64,000 nucleotides of DNA. Source: Setaria digitata (lineage: Eukaryota; Nematoda; Chromadorea; Rhabditida; Setariidae). Below the pieces are notes generated by a model. That model made no database searches and was not told the origin of the DNA. It saw only the letters and a program-made list of their open reading frames with translations. The position numbers were made by a program, and so were the translations under genes. Positions 48,513 to 64,000 of the stretch are shown here, piece by piece. Within the stretch, counting starts at the first letter, position 1; each line of letters begins with the position of its first letter. The DNA lies in contig RCAB01000180.1 of NCBI GenBank assembly GCA_003640385.1, forward strand, positions 51,287-115,286, in the 5' to 3' direction.

Positions 48513-51500
48513 TTTACTATGATATTAACTTCGTACAGAGATAGATATTATTAAATATTTTCAAAAGTCTAATAAGAATATTGTTAGTTATTCTGTTAGA
48601 AATGAAAGAAACTGTATTAATAATTGACTTAAACGATATAAACTCTTTTTTTTTTTTCTCTCTCTCTCTCTCTCTCAAAGTTAAAAATAAAACTGAAACA
48701 ATTAAAATATCGAGGTATGTATGTGTATGGTAAAAATTACCTAAAAATGAAACTTAAGTAGAGGAAAGAAAGGTAAACGTATTCGGTTTTTTTTTTTTTT
48801 TTTTTTTTTGTGTTAAACGTCTTAAATCATGTGGATGATAGCTTTTAAACTATGAAAATGAGGAAATACTTTTGGGATATAGATGATGTACAAATTTAAG
48901 GTAATATTATTACGTATTATTTAATCGTTCTATCGCTTCAGCGTAGTGTATTTTGTGGTTTGGAAAAATACGCAAAACATTACGTCTAACTGTTAAAAAA
49001 AAACATTACGTTAACATTACGTTACAAAACATTACGTCTAACACGTATAAATGACAAATGTCGTCCAAAGAAACACTTCCACTTTGACGCTGTATCAGCG
49101 TGATCAGTTGTTGTGCATCAAGTATTTAGATTTTAACATCTAATATAGATTTCTGGCTTTATTTACAATGATTTTATAGTTGTGCAAATTTTTCATCAAT
49201 AAACTGATAAAATTTTACCTGCTAATTTTTAGCAAAAAACCTAATAAGAGGATGTTGTTACCTGGAGAAAATGAAAAATTAATATTGCCAGCATATCACA
49301 TAGTTTCAGATTAGTACAAACTTCTTCTTCAACCACTCAGATTTTCTCTTTAAATGATAATGCAATAACAATTTTCTCAAATTTATTTATCATGAAAGTG
49401 AAAGATGTAGAGATTACAGAGAGCAGTATGTTGATAATTTATCTTTTTTTTTTTTTTTTTTCTTTTTAGAAATCAAACTAATTATCTTTTCAGTTGTTAG
49501 AAACTGATCATAACAGTTATCTTTGTTCAATGATAATTTGAAATAGTACAAACTGAGTAATTATTAGTCATCTAATTAGAATCAGAATCAATTTACTACA
49601 TGTCAATTTATTACGAAAAAAAGGAAAGCATAAATAAGCAATGGATCATATTTTGGTTTTTTTTTTTCTTATTTAAACTATTTCAACGTCAATATTTTTG
49701 AGAATTTTTTGCTGAAAAAAAAAAGATGAATTAATTAATGATATATTAATAGCATTTAGAAAAAATAATAATAATATGTAAAATTTGAAAACAGAAAATG
49801 TAGACGGGTGAAATTTGAAAGTAAAATAGTAAGTAGTAAGGTAAATAACTAAGGTATTAAGATAAATATCCGGGTAAAAAGCAACACATCACGAGGAAAA
49901 TAACGGTAGCATTAATTTCAATCTAAAAAGGAAATAAATAATTTTGTTAAATGAAAGGAGAGATGACAGTTTTCAGTCTTTTGATGTTAGTTAGTATCAA
50001 TGGTTAAGTAGAAGAACAAATAAATACTAGGCTTTACAAGACCAAACTGATCCTGATTTTCTTAGAATAAATAATTAATTAGTCTAGCAAATATATGCTG
50101 AGCATTGTTAGGATCAAATTAATTCTGATGATATTCGCTTTTGAGGAAAAAAAAAAAAATTAGTTGCAATTAATTGTGGCAAAAAATTTAATCAAATATA
50201 TGATAGAAAGAAATTGGTAAATTAGCTTCAAGCTTGAAAAATACTCAATAATTGTTAATAAAGATATATTCCTTCCGGTTTGGATGGTAAATTTCCAATC
50301 ACTGAACATTAGAAGGGAGGAATTTGAAATGAATGGATGAAAAAAAAAAATAAACAAATTTTAAATGAAGAGAAAATGAAATACGTAAAACAATTTAGTG
50401 TCAAATTTAGGTACCAATTTTTTCCCTTTTTTTTTTTTTGGAATTTATTAAGTGTCCTTTTTATGCTGTCAAAATTTTCACTTTGTTCAGCATTTACAGC
50501 AATTTTTTTTTTTTTTTTTTTCATTTGGAACTTATAAAATAATTATTTAAAGAATGTTATTTACAGAGCAGTACTTTTTATTAACAAATATAATTATATA
50601 GTACACAATTCAGTTTCGGGAAAAAATAACAAATAATTAATTGTAATAAAAAATTTAAATGTAAAAAAAAGTGAACAATTTAAATTTTAACGATGAAAAA
50701 TTTTTCGCTCCCTCTCTTTTATTTCAGAAAATAATTACAATGTAACTTTAAAAATTTTAAATAGAACAATAGCGTTATTTTAGATTTCAATAATTTTTTT
50801 TTTGTGCAGTTTTTGAATTCGTAATTTAGCAAAAAAAAAAAAAAAAAAAGGAAATGAATCCTTAATTTAATAATTAATATTTCAAATTGTATTATAGACT
50901 TTAAACAAATTTTTTATTGAATAAGGAAAGATATTACTTCTTTTTTTTTTGCATCTCAAACTGAATAATTTTAAAATTGCCTTCAACTTTTTTTTTTCTT
51001 TTTTTTTTAGAAATAATTGGGAAATCTTTGACGTTTCCCAAATTTCCCACGTAATGCACAGTGACTGACGTGCGTGTAATGTGAATTTTCCGAAGAATTC
51101 TACAAAAACACCTTCAAAACTGATCTTTACATTTGATTCACTTGTTGATCCAGTGAGAGCTGATCAAGTTATCACGAAGCAGTTATATTTTTGTTTCGGA
51201 ATGAAGAGCAGCATTATTTATTATCCCAGAGTCATGACATCATTAAGCTACTATTTATTGCTTCATCAGAATCATGATAGTATCATTATCAGTTATCACA
51301 AATGCAAGGAGCTTAAACAATTAAAAAATCGATTTTCTTAATTAAGATTGTTATTATGGTGTGTGAAAAAAATAATCTGAAAGAATTATAATCTTAAAAA
51401 ATGTTGGCAATAACTGCTTCATTTCTTCATCACAAATAAATCAATCATTGAGTCACTGATAAAGCTAGTGATAAAACCGATAAGGATATTATCAGCAATC

Positions 51501-52373
51501 ATCTTCTGTAAAAACAAAACAAAACAAATCGAAAAAAAAAAAATAACAGATGATAAGAAATTGCAGGATAATTTATGCAATTTGTTTCACTTCGGGAACA
51601 GATTTTATGACCGCGAGGACAATACGTACAAGAGGATAAAAAATCGCAAACAAATTATATTTTGAATCAAATAGATATGAAATGATAAAATATGAAGAAA
51701 TTAAGCAGTTACGCAAGAAATAGCCCGTTATTTCCGGAAAGTCACAATAACTGAAAAATGTTTTGGAAGCAACTTCGGAGATTCAAATTGGATCCAAAGA
51801 TAAAAATTTGTAATTTTATATGCACTTAAAATCATGGAACTCCTCCGGTATTACGTGAAAATGCATATAAAAATTAGCAAAAATGTTATTGTAACTAACT
51901 TTTCCGGAAGGGAACGAAAATTGGTAAAATTCGTGTTTTTTTTTTTGAAAATTTTTAAAAATTTTATAGTTTAGCTAAAAAATTTTTTTCGGGATATATC
52001 TGTTGAATGAATGTGTGTATACACATTAGTTCACATTTCATAAGATAATTAATTTACATGATTGGATGGATTAATGAAAAACAGGTGGCGAAAATGAAAT
52101 TAACCGTATTTGTCGTAGATGAAAGAAAAATTTTTCGCATAGTTTACGCAATGTCTCACAGGAAATGAAGTAATTAAAAACTGAATATCAAAAAAAGGCC
52201 AGCTAAAATATATGTACAAAAAAGAAAAAGAAAAGAAAAAAAAAAAAAGATTATACAGTACGAAATAACGAAGAATGATAATGGGAACAGAAATTAAGCT
52301 TAAATCATGATTATATCATTAACTTATTTTTTGCTAATGAACAACCTGAAACGACAAAAATTTAATTTCATCT

Positions 52374-59093
<6,720 letters not shown>

Positions 59094-62000
59094 ATACGTC
59101 AGTCAAAACATTTGATGGCTTCATTCATTCATTTTGGTTGATTCAATCATCATTCGGATGCTAAATTAAAAGGCTTCTGTGCAATTTATTAAAATGAACA
59201 AACTAATTAATATGGCCAAAACACGGGCATAAGTTAGCCGAATTTAATTCTTTAACTGACTGAATCAATACACTCTTACAGAAATCTACTAATCTTTTAG
59301 TAGGATAAGCAAGAATCCGTAGTGACTTCAGGTGTGCATCAAAGATAAGAACTATTATCAGACCTAATCATAGTATTATTAATCGATAACGAAGTTTATA
59401 ATGAAAGATTATTATCGATAGCAGCCACGTGGTCTGTTTACATACAGAATCGATCATTTCAATATTTTTATCTTTTCATTTTTCTTTTCTTATCAGTGTT
59501 AATTGCAATGCTGCTTAAATTATTTCGAAGGTATTTGTTGAAATTAAATTAATAGTGCTTAATAAATACCAGTATTTAATGAGATCATGACTGATAATTA
59601 ACTGATAATAAAATTTGGAATTGAAGAAGATCAATATGAAGCTTGGAAAAAAATATGAGGAAAAGATAAGAGATTGGTAAATGTAGCTGATAAAATAAAC
59701 GAAGCATTCATAAGGTAGAAATAATTGTATTTGGAACCAGTTCATTCCTTACAATGATAAGTTATCTTAGTCTAATAGCTTAGATCGGCTAATGAGCGGT
59801 AAATTAGCTACTGAAAGGATTATTTGTCAGAATTAAAATCGCTACTGTAACAATACAATCACTATCATTGATTTTCCATAACAAATGAACATAAGTATGT
59901 CAACTTAGCTCTTAGTACAAACTTGCATAAATGAAATTTGAGTAAAATTATAAAAAAATTTTTTTGACTAATAGTTTCTGCTGAATAATGAGCAGTGGTC
60001 GATTGCATTTCAAGCAATCTTTTTCATTACATTTAATTTCCGTTTATAGATTTGCGATTAATTACTTTGGCTAATTAAAACCTAACTAATAGCATTGTCA
60101 CTGTTTGTTATCACATTATGACTTGCAAAATTATCAAAAAATAAAAAAAGAAAAAATTCATTAAAGAAAAGCAAAAAAATTAAGTGTTGAAGAGAAAATG
60201 CCATATCAATTAGTTATATTAATAAATAAGACCAAATTAACGGAGTATTTAATCGTATTTGCAATAATATTGAGCAATATTAAATATTGATTTCAATGAT
60301 AATAATGCATCAAGTACGGATGATAACAATATCAAATAATTGATATGATAAAATATCAACATACGAATTGGTAACAGAAGCTATATCATTTGGCGATGAG
60401 ACAGAGACTATATTGATATATTTCGAAATTTAAATCGTTAAATTATTGATTTTAATGGAACCAAAATAGAATTTCAATTGATGCCATATAATAAACAGAT
60501 ACATTTTCGTATCGTATTTAAATTGAATGGATGAAAGAGGAAAAATGTTAGCGTGTTATGTTGACGCTGTAGCAAAAACGTCCAAATGATGAATGACGTA
60601 AAACGTGAAGCTACAATGGAATCAACAAACGATGTTGTTTGTTTTTTGTTCGTCTGATTAAAGTTTGATAATTAATAAAAAAATTAATCTAAATGAGCAT
60701 GAATTTTTCCTAGCAAATAATAAATTAATGTGATTCCTTTATATTAATTTATTACAGATTCTAATTTAAAATAGCATTGCATAAAATGAACAAACGGTAA
60801 TATGCCTTTCAACTTAAAAAAAAAAAAAAAAAAAAAAAAAGAAATATTAATTTTGAATTCATGTTGACATTTACTGCTGTTTAACTGCTTCAATTCACTC
60901 TCAAAGTACTAATTTTGAATTCCTATTGATATTTGAATTTAATTGGTTTCAATTCACTTCACTCAACATTTCGCACTTGCCTTCATCAAAAGAATGACCA
61001 ACAGACTATGAAGCTTCACTGCTATAATTTCAAATTTATATCAATACCTAAATTAAACGATAAAGAACAGTTGGAACTTTTAAATGCTTCATTCTAAAAA
61101 AAAAAAAATTATTTCTTGAAATTACTTCACTTTGTGAAATTATTTTCAGCGCAAAATCCCATTCCTGATAATTGCATTTAAAAGAAATATGAAATTGAAA
61201 TTCTATATTGCCAAGTCAATAACACAGAAAAAATAAATAAATAGGCAAAGTGGACTGCTTTTCGTCTAAAATTTTAATTTTATGATGAAAAAGGAAAGAA
61301 AAGGAAAAAAAAAAAAAATGGACAAATTGAATCAACTTCGTGTCTTCTTCTTTATTGTCATCCCTCATTTTGCCAAAATAGTCGCTAATTAGGAAACTTT
61401 TCTTTTGAATAAACAAATTTTCTTCTTTTTCTATTCAAGAAAAAAAAAAACGGAGAACAACAAATCTGTGTTGAGAAGAAATGTGAAGATGAAGCATAAA
61501 TGAGTTATTTAATAGAAAATTTGTTCAATAAAAGTGAGAAAATTGAAAATAAAAATGGCAAAATGAAGGATGGATAGATTAACAACACTTTGCCATCGTT
61601 TTAACATTTCAGATGAGAGAGAGAAAAAGAAAATTCATCTCGAAATTATTTAATTACTAAAAAAATTGTTTAATTGCTGTAAAATAAAAACACAATCATT
61701 TGATGGTACTTTCTTCGAAATTCAATCAACTAATTGAATCATTTAAATTATCGATGCTTAAAACAACTATCATTGTAATCCTTCTCCTTCTCTCAATACC
61801 ACTATTACGTTCATTTTATTAACATTATCAGGCAAGTATTTAAAATATTAACGGAATCGAAAAATTTAATTGAACCTTTTAATTTTCTTTTTAATTATAA
61901 AATATTCGGAAAAAAAAAAAGGATTGCTCTTTACTAATTGTAATTGCTGAAAAAAAAAAAAAAAAAGAAAGCGAATTGAACAAAATGTACAAAATAAATA

Positions 62001-64000
62001 TAATTAAAATTGATATGAGAGTAGTTTTTCAAATTTTTTTAATGAATATTACAAATTGCAATATATTTTCCTATCATTTTCAGTAAATTAATTAACAGCA
62101 GTATTTTATATTTGCTCTTTTCCATCCTTACTTTCATTCGTCCTCCTTTTTCATGCTACTGAAACTTCATCCTCAATCTTGATCTCAATTTTAGAAGATC
62201 TCACTGGTCTTATTTATAATTTTAAAAATTATTTTGAAAAAAGTCTCATCAAATTAATGGCATAAATTTGACTGATACCATAGTAACAGCTGTATCTGAA
62301 GATGAAAAAAATTAGATAAAATATTTCTCATGAACCTTCACTGGCCATCAAATTATTCCAACGATACCGGAAGGATTCATTGTACGACGAATGAAGGAAG
62401 ATAAGAAAAAATAATAACTGAAAAAAGAAAAATGTTATTACGATCACTTTTATTAACTCAAATGAGAATTAGACGGCCAATTAACAATGAATATTTTTTA
62501 TGATTTCAGATGATATGATAGCATGCAGTTTTGATAAGCGCTTTTCAGCAGCAAAAAAAAAAAAAAATAATAATTCAATTGATAATGTCAAAAACTCAAA
62601 CTGATAAAAAAAAAAAAAAAGTAATAAATTGTTCGCAAACTGAAAGTGTCACCATCATGATTACTTCATCGATAAAATATTGCCATAATTAGCTTTTTCA
62701 ATCTGAGCAAATGAGAATAAAACTGACAGCACTTGCTTCTGTTAATAACAAAAAAGAAAAAAGAAAAAAGGAAAAATTGAGAAAGATATTGCAAAAAATT
62801 TCATAAAATTTGACTGATTTCTTCATTTCACTAAAAATAGCTTTAAAGAAAAAAAGAAAGAATGAAAAAACGGACAATAAAGTAATCAGAAAAGGCATTC
62901 TTGCATAATAATGAAAAATATTGACAAACATTTAGCTTTAAATTTCAATTAAATATAAAATTTTATGGAGAATTTTAAGAGGTGCATAAAGGAGAAATGA
63001 AATTGTACGCATCTGTTGGCATCTCTAACAGATGCTTTTATTATTTATTGCTTAAATTTTAATCAAATTTTTACATGCAACAATAAAATTTTTGCTTCCA
63101 AATTCTTGGCATATGTTTAAAATAGTATAAAATATTTTTTACTTTTAAACAAATAATTTCATATCATAATGAAATATAAATTCAATTTTCATTTTGCATT
63201 TCATATTTTATTTTTTTTTTTAACTAATGCTACTAATATGAAATATGACAATTATCATCATTTTCATCATATTAATAAATTTCACTTATTATCTAAGGCA
63301 TTAAAATAAATTTTTGATCAAAAATTCTTTTAAGTTTTTTTTTTTTTTTTTTTTTTAAATTACTAGAAATATGACACACATTACTAATGTTACACCTTCA
63401 GAATTATACTGTTGCGATAAGATTTAATCAACCAACATTTTGTTCAAATTACATATTTTTGAACTGTGAAATTAATTATTAATTCAAAATATATATAATA
63501 TATTGAAATTATATATTATATACAATTTCAATATGTATATATATTTGAGAAATAACGAATTCTATAATTTAGAAGTATGCGATTTTTGGTAAAAAAGGAA
63601 AAAAAGAAAGAAAAAGAAAAGAAGATAAAGATTTGAAAAAAAAAAAAAGAAAAATGCCATCATACTTTCACTTTACCAAATAATAATTATAGGAGAATTT
63701 AATCATCAAATTGTGAAATGCGGAAAGGTAACTGAAAGGAATTGAATTGAGTAATTGAAAGTAAACTTATAGCAAGTAGAAATTATTAGGTAACAAACCA
63801 ACGAGTCATTTCCATTCATCCATTCTCGATCCATTTCAATTCTTCTCATTCTCTCAACTTCAACAACTCTGAACGTACCCAATTTGGTGCTCAAAATAAT
63901 AGAATAGACTGGATGGATGGATTNGCTCAAAATAATAGAATAGACTGGATGGATGGATTACTGTAGAAGAACTAGTTTCTATGTATTTGTGTGTGTGTGT
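59094..64000. other. No gene seen (possible 5' intron or promoter of TRPA)
   Basis: About 4.9 kb of AT-rich DNA with A-runs (60817-60840, 61307-61317) and T-runs. No ankyrin-repeat exon or other coding chain was found on either strand. It may be an intron leading to upstream ankyrin exons, or intergenic DNA. It ends in a short (GT)n run at 63989-64000. Confidence 0.5.
63889..63959. repeat. Direct 35-bp duplication around a single N
   Basis: 63889-63923 and 63925-63959 are identical and abut N 63924. As at 10047, this is the pattern left by joining overlapping contig ends with one N. Confidence 0.85.

Larger units (their letters stand above)
43719..52373. other. Intergenic region between TEP and TRPA genes
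   Basis: About 8.6 kb, AT-rich, with long A- or T-runs (for example 44866-44898, 45668-45689, 46890-46917 followed by T, 48788-48808). It also has a minisatellite at 46325-46543, a TTA/TTG-rich stretch at about 48436-48512 and a CT run at about 48658-48677. Open frames here follow the simple-sequence composition. I find no exon chain, tRNA or other RNA gene. Confidence 0.5.

Noticed and set aside
48267..48554. 95-codon Ile/Tyr-rich frame
   Set aside because: Product of TTA/ATT simple repeats.

Overview
The window looks like nuclear DNA of a filarial-type (spirurid) nematode. It is strongly AT-rich. Genes are split into many exons of about 50-280 bp, with TTTCAG-type acceptors and introns mostly of 100-2000 bp, longer than in Caenorhabditis. 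All named proteins have close metazoan relatives. I assembled the exons by hand from reading frame, splice consensus and family alignment from memory, so single boundaries can be off.

Layout. 1-152: last exon of an unidentified + strand gene. 965/995-1917: small unidentified coiled-coil-like protein (+). 2678-6810 (or 7061): GNL2/NOG2, the circularly permuted nucleolar GTPase of 60S ribosome assembly (+). 8317-14648: a secreted Cys-rich protein resembling nematode chondroitin proteoglycan 4, with Ser-rich and acidic spacers and a hydrophobic C-terminus (-). 14649-25455: about 10.8 kb with no gene I can support, holding repeats and low-complexity DNA. 25456-43643: a complete thioester-containing protein (TEP, alpha-2-macroglobulin/C3 superfamily) in 30 spliced exons (-), including two alternative exons for the variable region in front of the FPE[ST]W motif. 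43700-52373: non-coding, with a minisatellite. 52374-59093: a TRPA-family cation channel (-), with a (TAA)n array of about 400 bp in one intron. 59094-64000: no gene seen.

The most striking feature is in the TEP gene. Exons 35579-35768 and 32986-33157 both enter in phase 1, leave in phase 2 and end in equivalents of the same motif (FPESWIW and FPETWVW). Joining both would break the frame. The gene therefore appears able to make two TEPs with different bait/variable segments, as is known for insect TEPs. The protein also keeps the GCGEQ thioester and the histidine expected of hydroxyl-reactive thioesters, carries a dibasic RRKR site, and ends in a GPI-signal-like tail, a CD109-like layout on a C3-like reactive core.

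Second-tier points: a probable GC-AG intron in the TEP gene; two alternative last exons for GNL2; a TRPA gene whose ankyrin repeats are not found upstream in the window; several local tandem duplications; and single-N gaps flanked by duplicated sequence at 10047 and 63924, which look like assembly joins.
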